This document shows positions 5,238 through 11,140 of a stretch of 11,140 nt of DNA, piece after piece; the stretch's first letter is position 1, and each line of letters opens with the position of its first letter. Source of the DNA: SBAX01 sp964646605 (GTDB lineage: Bacteria; Planctomycetota; Phycisphaerae; UBA1845); contig CAZYEX010000021.1 in the NCBI GenBank assembly GCA_964646605.1, positions 1 to 11,140 of the forward strand, in the 5' to 3' direction. The position numbers were made by a program, and so were the translations under genes. The notes below the pieces were generated by a model that worked only from the letters and a program-made list of their open reading frames with translations, searched no databases and was not told the DNA's origin.

Positions 5238-5266
5238 TTTACTTTGGTTGCGGCCGGTGTCATACT
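5238..5266 (+). promoter_or_regulatory. Sigma-70-like promoter of the kaiC-kaiB-PAS operon
   Basis: TTTACT (5238-5243) and CATACT (5261-5266) are 17 bp apart. Transcription would start near 5273, about 35 nt before leader element copy 3. A GCGATT...AATCGC hairpin (5281-5300) lies between them. The region 5128-5237 holds only a weak GCCCC/GGGGC hairpin after the mpsC-like stop. Confidence 0.55.
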
Positions 5267-5307
5267 AGGCGTGGTGGAGCGCGATTGCCATGAAAATCGC
5301 CTCCGAG

Positions 5308-5411
5308 TCGGTAGACGAGATGAAAGGCAACCTGGCGGCGCCGGGAGGCCTGTCAACGAGTAAGCCGGCGTAGTCGAATACCTGTGTGTGTTCGGCGACG
5401 TCGGTTTTTTT
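5308..5411 (+). promoter_or_regulatory. Leader RNA element copy 3 (most diverged), upstream of kaiC
   Basis: Aptamer-like part 5308-5368 (61 nt): UCGG / UAG / ACG / 7 nt / AGGC / AA / CCUGGC / GGC / GCCGGG / AG / GCCU / 7 nt / AGU / AAG / CCGG. Relative to the other copies, the second helix has changed on both sides (GGGC:GCUC to AGGC:GCCU) and the outer helix UCGG:CCGG keeps pairing through a G-U. ACG:AGU pairs at two of three positions. Segment lengths are identical to copies 1 and 4. This copy is on the plus strand, in sense with kaiC, whereas the others are on the minus strand, in sense with their own genes. Confidence 0.85.
5364..5411 (+). terminator. Intrinsic terminator (attenuator) of leader copy 3
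   Basis: Arms 5364-5382 and 5387-5405 pair at 17 of 19 positions, several of them G-U, around a UGUG loop. Seven T (5405-5411) follow. It ends 129 nt before the kaiC start codon. Confidence 0.85.
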
Positions 5412-5472
5412 GCGTTTGCGGGCGAAACGGCGCCAGGAAACCCAGAGGGTTCGCAATCCGGGTTAACCAGTT

Positions 5473-5500
5473 CGCGAAACCACTCAAGGGTGGTTCCGCG
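5473..5500 (+). other. Strong hairpin in the kaiC leader
   Basis: CGCG and AACCAC pair with GTGGTT and CGCG around a 6-nt loop. It lies between the attenuator and the kaiC ribosome-binding site (AGGAG near 5530); a smaller hairpin GCGAC/GTCGC follows at 5511-5525. No T-run, so it is not a terminator. It may affect kaiC translation or mRNA stability. Confidence 0.45.
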
Positions 5501-5540
5501 GATTGGCGGTGCGACGCGAAGTCGCGAACAGGAGTAGACC

Positions 5541-7010
5541 ATGCACGGAAAACGTCGACCCATTCCGAAAGTGCCAACCCAAATCGCCGGACTGGATCAA
5601 ATCCTGGAGGGCGGATTTCCCCGAGGGCGGACCACGTTGGTCTGTGGTGGGCCGGGCTCCGGAAAGACGGTGCTGGGCCTGGAGTTCCTTTGCCGTGGGG
5701 CGATGGCGGGGGAACCCGGGGTGTTCGTGACATTTGAAGAAAGAACCGAGGCCATCCGCATGAACGCGCGGTCGATGGGGTGGAACCTGGCGAGCCTGGA
5801 GAAGGCCGGCAAGATTGCCATCATTGAGGCTCGGATGCCAGGAGAAGAAGTCCGCTCCGGCGATTTCGACATTCAGGGAATGCTGGCGATCGTGGGTGGG
5901 CACGCAAGAAGGCTCGGCGCTAAGCGGATCGTGATGGATGCGTTGGACGTGCTGCTGCGGATTTACGACGACTTGAAGCGCGAACGCAACGAATTATTTA
6001 GGCTCCATGATTGGTTAACTGACCGGGGGTTGACGAGCGTCCTTTCGGTGAAGACTCACCGCGACGACGATCACGTATCTCAATATGAGTTCCTGGACTT
6101 CATGGCCGATTGCGTGATCCGCCTCGACCATCGCGTGGTGGGACAGGTGGCGACACGCCGATTACGGGTGATCAAGTATCGTGGCTCCGGCTTTGGTACC
6201 AACGAGTATCCCTACGTCTTTGGCGAGCGCGGGATCGTCCTGTTTCCGCTGACCACGGCGGAACTGACCCATCAGCCGCTAGGGGCAAAGGTCTCCACGG
6301 GATTGAAGGGACTGGACCTTATGTTGGATGGAGGCTTCCGCCGCGCATCCTGCGTACTTATTTCGGGCAACAGCGGCGCGGGCAAGACCACGCTGGTGAG
6401 CACGTTCGCTCAGGCCGCCTGCCGTCGCGGCGAGAAGGTGTTAAGCCTGAATTTCGAGGAATCCAAGGAGGCGTTGATCAGCGGGATGCTTAGCCCCGGG
6501 ATCGACCTTCGTCCCTCCATTCGCGCCCGAAAGCTGATGGTCCAAACCGCCATGCCGGAGAGCATCGGCTCTGATGGTCACCTGGGTCGTACCATTCAAG
6601 CCCTCGACAGCTTCAAGCCGGACCACCTGATCCTCGACGCCATCTCCGCCTGCCTCCGCATGGGGTCCGAACAAGCTGCCTTTGATTTCATGATGCGGCT
6701 GATCAGCGTGGTCAAGGAACGAGGCATTACCAGCATTCTGACCAACCAAGTCAACATCGAGAAAGGTGGCGATGAGGAACTCAGCGGCATCGGCTTCTCC
6801 TCCGTGGTGGACGCGGTCGTCCAACTGCGTTTTATCGAGACCGACCTGGAGGTCAACCGACAGATCTTCATCGTAAAGTCCAGGGGCTCGGCGCACTCCA
6901 ATCGCCGCCAGTCGTACATCATTACGGACCGAGGCATAGAGTTCCCAGACAAACCACAACCGCCACCGGTTCGGGCGAAGAAGGCCGGCCGGAAGGACGG
7001 TAGAAAATGA
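5541..7010 (+). CDS. kaiC: KaiC-like double-domain RecA ATPase (circadian/stress clock family)
   Basis: 489 residues from ATG 5541 (AGGAG 6 nt upstream). Two KaiC domains. CI: QIAGLDQILEGGFPRG, Walker A GGPGSGKT at 36-43, catalytic Glu pair 66-67 (FEER), Walker B IVMD ending at Asp133. CII: STGLKGLDLMLDGGF, Walker A GNSGAGKT at 276-283, Glu pair 306-307 (FEES), Walker B LILD ending at Asp366. Aligned with Synechococcus KaiC, the autophosphorylation sites T426/S431/T432 fall on Ser415, Ser420 and Ser421, so all three carry hydroxyls but the S-T pair is S-S. The C-terminal tail is short and Lys/Arg-rich. It is the first gene of an operon with kaiB (4-nt overlap) and a PAS protein. No kaiA is present, as is normal outside cyanobacteria. 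The leader at 5308-5411 suggests control by transcription attenuation. Whether it keeps time is unknown. Confidence 0.95.
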   Translation: MHGKRRPIPKVPTQIAGLDQILEGGFPRGRTTLVCGGPGSGKTVLGLEFLCRGAMAGEPGVFVTFEERTEAIRMNARSMGWNLASLEKAGKIAIIEARMPGEEVRSGDFDIQGMLAIVGGHARRLGAKRIVMDALDVLLRIYDDLKRERNELFRLHDWLTDRGLTSVLSVKTHRDDDHVSQYEFLDFMADCVIRLDHRVVGQVATRRLRVIKYRGSGFGTNEYPYVFGERGIVLFPLTTAELTHQPLGAKVSTGLKGLDLMLDGGFRRASCVLISGNSGAGKTTLVSTFAQAACRRGEKVLSLNFEESKEALISGMLSPGIDLRPSIRARKLMVQTAMPESIGSDGHLGRTIQALDSFKPDHLILDAISACLRMGSEQAAFDFMMRLISVVKERGITSILTNQVNIEKGGDEELSGIGFSSVVDAVVQLRFIETDLEVNRQIFIVKSRGSAHSNRRQSYIITDRGIEFPDKPQPPPVRAKKAGRKDGRK

Positions 7011-7333
7011 GCAAGTCGCTCCAATCCAAGCACCGCGCGAGGAAAGGACAGCGCGGCCATTACGTGTTCCGTCTGTTCATGGCAGGCAACGGGCCGAATT
7101 CCAAGCAAGCTCTGGCCAACCTTCGTAGCCTTTGCCGGGACCACTTGAACGGTAATTGCACGATTGAGACGGTGGATGTGGTGAAGGACTTTCAAGCAGC
7201 GGTCAGGGAGAACATCTTGGTCACCCCGGCGTTGATCCTGGTCGCACCACTTCCGAGAGTGATGATCCTGGGCAACCTGAGCGATTTACCGAAGGTCCTT
7301 GCCGCTCTCCGCCTGTCGGGAAGTGAGTCATGA
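7007..7333 (+). CDS. kaiB: KaiB-like thioredoxin-fold clock protein
   Basis: 108 residues. The ATG at 7007 overlaps the kaiC stop (ATGA). After a basic 18-residue extension come the KaiB core motifs: YVFRLFMAGNGPNSKQALANL (strand 1 and helix 1), IETVDVVKDFQAA, then ILVTPALILV with the TP turn, then LPRVMILGNLSDLPKVLAAL, matching the PPPVRRIIGDLS region of cyanobacterial KaiB with Asn in place of Asp after the Gly. KaiB is a fold-switching partner that binds the KaiC CI ring; here the direct operon with kaiC supports that pairing. The N-terminal basic extension is longer than in cyanobacterial KaiB. Confidence 0.93.
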   Translation: MSKSLQSKHRARKGQRGHYVFRLFMAGNGPNSKQALANLRSLCRDHLNGNCTIETVDVVKDFQAAVRENILVTPALILVAPLPRVMILGNLSDLPKVLAALRLSGSES

Positions 7334-8154
7334 GGAAAACCAAACCGACCAAACCGACCTATCAGCAGCTCGAAAAGCGGCTGGCCGCGGCGGAGCCTAT
7401 CATCGAGGCTTTGAAGCGCCAAGAAGTGGATGCGGTCGTTGGCGAAGGGAAGATCGCATTCCTGCTGCTACGCAAGGTCGAGGAGGCGTTGCTGGAGAGC
7501 AGCGGGGAATTCAATGCCATGTTCGACCTTTACGGCATCGGCATGGTTCAAGCCGAAACTCCCGCTTTCCGCTTCACCCGAGTCAATCCGAGGTTCTGTG
7601 AGATTGCGGGGTATTCAGCCGAAGAACTACTGACAAAGACCTACATTGATTTTAGTCATCCGGAGGATCGCAAAAAAGACCTGAAGGGGCTTGCGCGGGT
7701 GATCCGCGGCAAGACCGATTCGTGGTCTATTGAAAAGCGCTGTATCCGCAAAGACGGACGTGTCATTTTGGTGGGTGTTCATGGAGCCGTCCTACGGGAT
7801 CATACCGGCCGAGCCGTCAGGATCATGGCCATGATCGAAGACATCACGGCACGCAAACAAGCAGAGCAGCAGCAACGCGATGCCCAGGAGCCACTGAAAA
7901 AACGACTCCAGGAACGGACCGCCGAAATGTTGCAAATGCTCCGGTCGCTCCGTAGCCAAGCTGCCCAGCGCAAGCTGGCTGACCAGTTGCTACGGGCGGT
8001 CCAGGAGTTCATCGACCGGTCCATCGGCCCAATTGGCGACAAGACTTCGGCCTTGAGGGGCAAGCCGATACCGCGAAAGAAGGCGTCGTTCAAAAAAACC
8101 CGGAAATCTGCCAGTCAAAGGTCGTCCGACAAACCACGACCGCCATCGCGGTAA
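7330..8154 (+). CDS. PAS-domain sensor protein with coiled coil, no kinase domain
   Basis: 274 residues; ATG 7330 overlaps the kaiB stop (ATGA). Residues ~10-57 are a helical lead-in (YQQLEKRLAAAEPIIEALKR, then EVDAVVG), of the type that precedes PAS domains in histidine kinases. Residues ~58-175 are a PAS domain with its PAC end: NPRFCEIAGYSAEELL, FSHPEDR, IEKRCIRKDGRVILV, MAMIEDITARKQAE. Residues ~176-230 form a coiled coil. The last ~45 residues are basic and low in complexity (KKASFKKTRKSASQ). No HisKA His-box or HATPase motif follows in any frame before the mpsC remnant at 8240. Related kaiC-kaiB operons often end in a full PAS kinase, so this may be a truncated output module or a stand-alone sensor that acts by binding a partner. 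Confidence 0.88.
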   Translation: MRKTKPTKPTYQQLEKRLAAAEPIIEALKRQEVDAVVGEGKIAFLLLRKVEEALLESSGEFNAMFDLYGIGMVQAETPAFRFTRVNPRFCEIAGYSAEELLTKTYIDFSHPEDRKKDLKGLARVIRGKTDSWSIEKRCIRKDGRVILVGVHGAVLRDHTGRAVRIMAMIEDITARKQAEQQQRDAQEPLKKRLQERTAEMLQMLRSLRSQAAQRKLADQLLRAVQEFIDRSIGPIGDKTSALRGKPIPRKKASFKKTRKSASQRSSDKPRPPSR

Positions 8155-8239
8155 CCGAGGACTATTTTGAGGTCGTTTCGGGCCCGGTCGTCGCCCATTC
8201 CGGCCCGTCACCACAAACTGGAGTCCTGCAGAGATTTTG

Positions 8240-8290
8240 ATGAAAACACAGGGAGAAATCGACGCCGCCGTCTGCCAACGGACCCGTTGA
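8240..8290 (+). pseudogene. Truncated mpsC-like 5' fragment
   Basis: ATG at 8240 opens MKTQGEIDAAVCQ, nearly identical to the start of the mpsC-like genes at 4747 (MKTQGETEAAVCQ) and 10585 (MRTQGEIEAAICD), with matching codons. Similarity ends at about 8279 and a stop follows three codons later. The remaining ~110 codons are missing. A short RBS-like AGAG precedes it. The stop of the minus-strand HYR lipoprotein gene lies 10 nt away, so the break coincides with the edge of that gene. Between 8155 and 8239 I see only a GC-rich hairpin (CGGGCC/GGCCCG). Confidence 0.8.
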
Positions 8291-8299
8291 TGCGAGTCT

Positions 8300-10165
8300 C
8301 TACGGCACGACATAGCCTGCAGAGGCGCCATCGTCGATGGAAGCGCTCCCGGATTGATCGTGCGGCACAGAGACCGAGCATTTCTCCTCCGAGGCGTTCC
8401 CGGCCGAATCGGTGACGATGAACGACACGCCGTAAACGCGGCCGTTTCCGCCGCCCTGCCGCTCGGAACGAACACGGAACGTGTGTCCATCCACAATGCC
8501 AATGTCATCCGTCGTGTTACCGTCCCCGTTGGACTCTTCGGGTTCGTCGCTGTAGATCGAAAGAATCGTCCCGACCTCGTTTGCGTCCAGCTCCCCCTCG
8601 CATGCATCGATGACCAAAGCGCAGTCCGCCAAGGTTAGCGTCTCGAGGTTGTGGTTGGGGGGCCAGAGTTCGCGGCCGCGCGACGTGGCTGTGGGAGCCA
8701 AAGTGTCCTCAACCGTGATGGTTCGGATCTGCGGTGCCGCCGAGTGGCCGCAAAGATCGACGGCGTTGTAGCTCACGACATAAATGCCCGTGGTTTGGTC
8801 GTCAACGGCGTTACCGCCGATTTCGACGAAGATGGTGGCGTCGCACGTGTCGGTGGCGCTCGCTCCCAGCTCAACGTAGGCATCGACCCCGCATTCGAGG
8901 ACCAATGCCGCGGCACCGATGCGGGTCAGGACCGGCGCGGTTTCATCGCCTCCGATGGTGAGTTCAGCGGAGTGTGTGTCCGCGTTGCCGCACTCATCCT
9001 CGGCGGTCCAGCGGATCGTGGCTATGCAGTCGAAATCGACGTCGTCGCGCTCGAACGTAATGAACACGTCTCCACACGCATCGTCGCCGGTGGCGCTATC
9101 GAGCCAGTCAACAAGCTCGGTCTGGGTGTCGCTCTCGTCGCAATCGAACGACAAGTCCCCCGGGCCCGAGATCTCCGGGGCCGTGGCGTCAACAATGATG
9201 AAATTCGCCAAACACGAGTCCCGCCCGCAGTCATCCTGAGCGGTCCAGGTCACCGTGGCGTGGCCCGTCGCTCCGCAATCGCCCTCCAGGGCGGTGAGGT
9301 TGTTCGATACGGTCAGATCGTCGCACACGCTCTCCGCGCTTGCGCCGGCAAGCCAGGCGTCGAGTGCGGCGTCGTTCCCAGCCCCGTCGCATTCGACGGT
9401 CAGATCGGGTGGGCAAGTGAGTTGCGGTGCATCCTCCGCCCCATCCCCGAACACCACCAGTTCGTCGCCAAAGCAGCAATGGATGAACCGCGCGTTGTTG
9501 CCGTGCAGCTCGACCAGTCCGCCGAACATGATGTTGCGAAACGTGGCGTTGTTTCCGCTCACCAACGCTTCGCCGTCGATCACCGTCCAGCCGCTGACGT
9601 TGTCACAGCCGTCGCCGGCCTCACCCAACAGCGTGAAGTTATTCCCCATGACGGTCAGGTTCTGCACGAACTGCCCGGCCGGAAGCTTGATGCTGACGTC
9701 GTTGCCTTCGATGACCGCTGGAAGGTTATCCGACGGCTCCGGCGTCGTGCGCCGTTCCACCGACACGGACAGCGAATCGTCCGTCGGCTCTATCAGGATC
9801 TCGATCAGCTCGCCGTCGAGGACGTCGCTGAGTTCGACCGTTCCGGCGATGCCCCGACCCACGAGTTCCACGCGTACCTCGAGCAATTCCGATGGCCGCA
9901 CACCGGTGATCACGAACGCGCAGTCATCACCAAAGTCGGTGTCTACCGGGGCCCCGTTGACCGTCACCCGTACCTCAGGACAACTTTGAACTTGTGCGGT
10001 GAGCGCGCGGGCGGCCTCCGACGAGTTCATGATCTTCCCCACAATCGCGGCCGCCCCGGTTTTGCTTCCGCTCCCGCCGTCGTTCGAGGAACTTGGCGCC
10101 TTTGTGCATCCTAGACCGAGCGTCAGGCAAACAGCCGCAGCGAATCCAACACAGCGATGAATCAT
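8300..10165 (-). CDS. Large lipoprotein with beta-helix-like segment and HYR/Ig-like repeats
   Basis: 621 residues from ATG 10165, chosen because MIHRCVGFAAAVCLTLGLGC is a compact lipoprotein signal (lipobox LGLGC, Cys20) with GGAGAG upstream; MSENRRS at 10207 is a weaker alternative. Residues 21-145 are a Ser/Gly linker plus a beta-rich domain. Residues ~149-241 carry spaced GN(N/D) motifs (154, 174, 204, 222) with 'LVELHGNNARFIHC', like a right-handed beta-helix. Residues ~248-487 hold three HYR-type repeats: LTCPPDLTVECDG, 'VTWTAQDDCGRDS', 'IRWTAEDECGNAD', YNAVDLCGHS, each ending in D-T-APx. Residues ~488-602 hold the C-terminal module GRELWPPNHNLETLTL with a final 'VTDSAGNASEEKC'. HYR modules are extracellular adhesion domains. 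The gene has leader copy 4 upstream and is divergent from an mpsC-like gene. Confidence 0.9.
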   Translation of the reverse strand: MIHRCVGFAAAVCLTLGLGCTKAPSSSNDGGSGSKTGAAAIVGKIMNSSEAARALTAQVQSCPEVRVTVNGAPVDTDFGDDCAFVITGVRPSELLEVRVELVGRGIAGTVELSDVLDGELIEILIEPTDDSLSVSVERRTTPEPSDNLPAVIEGNDVSIKLPAGQFVQNLTVMGNNFTLLGEAGDGCDNVSGWTVIDGEALVSGNNATFRNIMFGGLVELHGNNARFIHCCFGDELVVFGDGAEDAPQLTCPPDLTVECDGAGNDAALDAWLAGASAESVCDDLTVSNNLTALEGDCGATGHATVTWTAQDDCGRDSCLANFIIVDATAPEISGPGDLSFDCDESDTQTELVDWLDSATGDDACGDVFITFERDDVDFDCIATIRWTAEDECGNADTHSAELTIGGDETAPVLTRIGAAALVLECGVDAYVELGASATDTCDATIFVEIGGNAVDDQTTGIYVVSYNAVDLCGHSAAPQIRTITVEDTLAPTATSRGRELWPPNHNLETLTLADCALVIDACEGELDANEVGTILSIYSDEPEESNGDGNTTDDIGIVDGHTFRVRSERQGGGNGRVYGVSFIVTDSAGNASEEKCSVSVPHDQSGSASIDDGASAGYVVP

Positions 10166-10256
10166 CAGTCCACTCTCCAACTTTCCAGACCTACGGTTTT
10201 CCGACATACGTACGCGACCTACACCCTCGTCCTCAAATCCGTTGGGACCCCGGACG

Positions 10257-10307
10257 AAAAAAAAAGCCGACGCGGTTGACCACCCAAAGGCGTCCAACCG
10301 CGTCGGC
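10257..10307 (-). terminator. Intrinsic terminator (attenuator) of leader copy 4
   Basis: Arms 10289-10307 and 10266-10284 pair at 18 of 19 positions around a 4-nt loop and are followed by nine U (10257-10265). The outer 13 pairs are perfect. Confidence 0.93.
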
Positions 10308-10363
10308 TTACTCCGTAACGAGCCCCCCGACAAAGCCGGGCTGCTCTTTAGTAAGTCATCCGA
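10257..10363 (-). promoter_or_regulatory. Leader RNA element copy 4, upstream of the HYR lipoprotein
   Basis: Aptamer-like part 10303-10363 (61 nt) on the minus strand: UCGG / AUG / ACU / 7 nt / GAGC / AG / CCCGGC / UUU / GUCGGG / GG / GCUC / 7 nt / AGU / AAG / CCGA. The second helix is GAGC:GCUC, fully Watson-Crick, where copies 1 and 2 have a G-U. The element starts about 47 nt after the predicted transcription start and its terminator ends 91 nt before the start codon. Confidence 0.87.
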
Positions 10364-10416
10364 TAACGCCGACTGGAATCGAGCTGTAATCCGCCGCGAC
10401 CCCATTCGTCAAGAGC

Positions 10417-10444
10417 ATTGTACGGGTTCCGGGGCTCGAGGCAA
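10417..10444 (-). promoter_or_regulatory. Sigma-70-like promoter of the HYR lipoprotein
   Basis: Minus strand TTGCCT (10444-10439) and TACAAT (10422-10417), 16-bp spacer. The -10 box is close to consensus. It has the same layout as the collagen/OmpA promoter. Confidence 0.65.
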
Positions 10445-10452
10445 GAATTAAA

Positions 10453-10480
10453 TGGTTTTATTTTCGGTCCTCTGTATCAT
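10453..10480 (+). promoter_or_regulatory. Divergent promoter of the mpsC-like gene at 10585
   Basis: TGGTTT (10453-10458) and TATCAT (10475-10480), 16-bp spacer, with TTTATTTTCGGT conserved between this site and the promoter at 4614-4641. Its -35 box lies 8 bp from that of the minus-strand promoter, exactly as in the first module. Confidence 0.55.
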
Positions 10481-10584
10481 GCCGCTCGCATCGCGTGGAA
10501 ACGGCTGTCGTTCGTTTCCTGGACATGCGAGCCTGTCGGCCGGGCTTGCGTCCTCAGGGGCGTCGTGGGGTAGGTGAGATTCCG

Positions 10585-10965
10585 ATGAGAACGCAGGGAG
10601 AAATCGAAGCGGCCATCTGCGACGGAATCAGCCGTTTTGATCAGGAATACATGGGCCGGGGACCCAAAGACATCCGGGCCTTCCTGCTAGGCGATCTTCT
10701 TGTTGTCCGCCTCCAGGGCGTACTGACCGCGGCCGAACAGCACCTGGTCAAGACACTTCAAGCCGAAAAAGGACGGGAGCTGCTCAAACAAGTGCGGTTT
10801 CAGCTCGTCGAAACGGCCCGGCCGATCCTTGAGGCGATGGTACGGGAGGTCACGGGCGTCAAGGTGGTGAGCCTGCACCACGACATCAGCACCGTTACGG
10901 GCGAGGAAGTCGTGATCTTCACCCTGGCCGAATCGCCCATATTTCGCGAAACGAGGAAGAAGTAG
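10585..10965 (+). CDS. MpsC-like (DUF2294, PF10057-type) protein, second close paralog
   Basis: 126 residues from ATG 10585, with AGGTGAG 6-7 nt upstream. An in-frame ATG at 10495 would add 30 residues unlike anything in the paralog, so it is not used. It carries the same motifs as the gene at 4747: EYMGRGPKDIRAFLLG, VVRLQGVLTAAEQHL, HHDISTVTGEE and the basic end RETRKK. 113 of 126 residues are identical, with substitutions such as K2R, V11I, E19D, E37D, D61E and I86V, which indicates duplication under purifying selection. It is divergent from the HYR lipoprotein. Downstream (10966-11012) there is a GC-rich hairpin (GCGGCG/CGCCGC) without a T-run. Confidence 0.9.
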   Translation: MRTQGEIEAAICDGISRFDQEYMGRGPKDIRAFLLGDLLVVRLQGVLTAAEQHLVKTLQAEKGRELLKQVRFQLVETARPILEAMVREVTGVKVVSLHHDISTVTGEEVVIFTLAESPIFRETRKK

Positions 10966-11012
10966 CGTCTGGTTCATCGGACGCGGCGCTCGGCCCGCAA
11001 CGCCGCCGCCGA

Positions 11013-11140
11013 ATGACCCAAGAAACACGGAGCCCGCAGCCGGTGTCATCGCATCGAAACGGAGTTCGCAACAGAAACGAAGGCATCACCGTCGCGGTCG
11101 TGGCGGGGTTGAGTTCGCTTGCCGGCGGCTGCTTGAGCCC
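11013..11140 (+). CDS. Putative lipoprotein, N-terminal part only (runs off the window)
   Basis: An open frame from ATG 11013 reaches the window end. It reads MTQETRSPQP..., then a basic stretch (HRNGVRNRN), a hydrophobic core ITVAVVAGLSSLAG and a lipobox LAGGC with Cys40. GTG 11043 is an equally good or better start, because GGAG lies 10 nt upstream and gives a 30-residue signal. Nothing of the mature protein is visible, so no function can be given. It lies 47 nt after the mpsC-like gene on the same strand and could be co-transcribed with it. Confidence 0.5.
   Translation, partial: MTQETRSPQPVSSHRNGVRNRNEGITVAVVAGLSSLAGGCLS

Noticed and set aside
8155..8239. Remnant of a histidine-kinase domain after the PAS gene
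   Set aside because: I looked for HisKA and HATPase motifs (H-box, N-box, GxG) in all frames between the PAS stop and the mpsC fragment and found none.
8651..10114. 487-codon open frame on the plus strand
   Set aside because: It lies entirely antisense to the HYR lipoprotein, whose signal peptide, repeated domains and promoter are convincing. The translated frame has no recognisable motif and reflects high GC.
2541..10363. The four leader elements as a mobile repeat (REP/MITE-like)
   Set aside because: Each is in sense with the adjacent gene, lies between a promoter and a start codon, keeps constant segment lengths and shows compensatory pair changes. No terminal inverted repeats or target-site duplications are visible.

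Overview
The window is GC-rich. It looks like a chromosomal segment of a Planctomycetota-type or related environmental bacterium. The evidence is indirect: a secreted protein opening with a 'QVLTRGPVHEAFAE' segment that I associate with planctomycete genomes, several long lipoproteins built of extracellular repeats (thrombospondin type-3, collagen-like, HYR/Ig-like), and a non-cyanobacterial kaiC-kaiB-PAS operon. No 16S or other phylogenetic marker is present, so the taxonomy is an inference. I see no tRNA, rRNA, CRISPR array or insertion sequence.

Layout. Minus strand, read right to left from 4267: a collagen-like/OmpA-domain lipoprotein (4267-3284), a 49-residue DUF5670 (Lmo0937-type) membrane protein (3198-3049) and a small putative lipoprotein (2962-2798). 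A second minus-strand unit has its own promoter: an MpsC/DUF2294-domain protein (2491-2048) that overlaps csrA by 7 nt (2054-1788), then a thrombospondin-type-3/ice-binding-domain lipoprotein (1726-287), then the start of a secreted protein that leaves the window (208-1). Plus strand: an MpsC/DUF2294 gene (4747-5127) divergent from the collagen gene, then the clock-like operon kaiC (5541-7010), kaiB (7007-7333) and a PAS protein (7330-8154), joined by 4-nt overlaps. After that come a 17-codon mpsC remnant (8240-8290), a minus-strand HYR/beta-helix lipoprotein (10165-8300), a divergent second MpsC/DUF2294 gene (10585-10965; about 90% identical to the one at 4747), and the beginning of another putative lipoprotein (11013-end).

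The main result is a repeated RNA leader. The 5' leaders of four transcription units (mpsC-csrA-ice-binding, collagen/OmpA, kaiC-kaiB-PAS, and the HYR lipoprotein) each carry the same ~105-nt element, always in the sense orientation and always 35-60 nt after a recognisable sigma-70-like promoter. Each is a 61-62 nt aptamer-like hairpin with fixed segment lengths and compensatory base changes. It is followed directly by a 19-bp-arm intrinsic terminator with a run of 7-9 U. The closing helix of the aptamer uses the same bases as the 5' arm of the terminator. This is the architecture of a riboswitch or attenuator. I do not recognise it as a known Rfam family. It would place a clock-like ATPase, a global RNA-binding regulator and cell-surface lipoproteins under one signal.

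Two of these leaders sit in a duplicated module (surface lipoprotein on one strand, leader, divergent mpsC on the other), and the mpsC remnant shows that this family has been copied and broken locally. How the genes work together is inference: a regulon of surface or matrix proteins plus phase/stress regulators (KaiC-KaiB-PAS, CsrA) controlled by a common small molecule or regulator.
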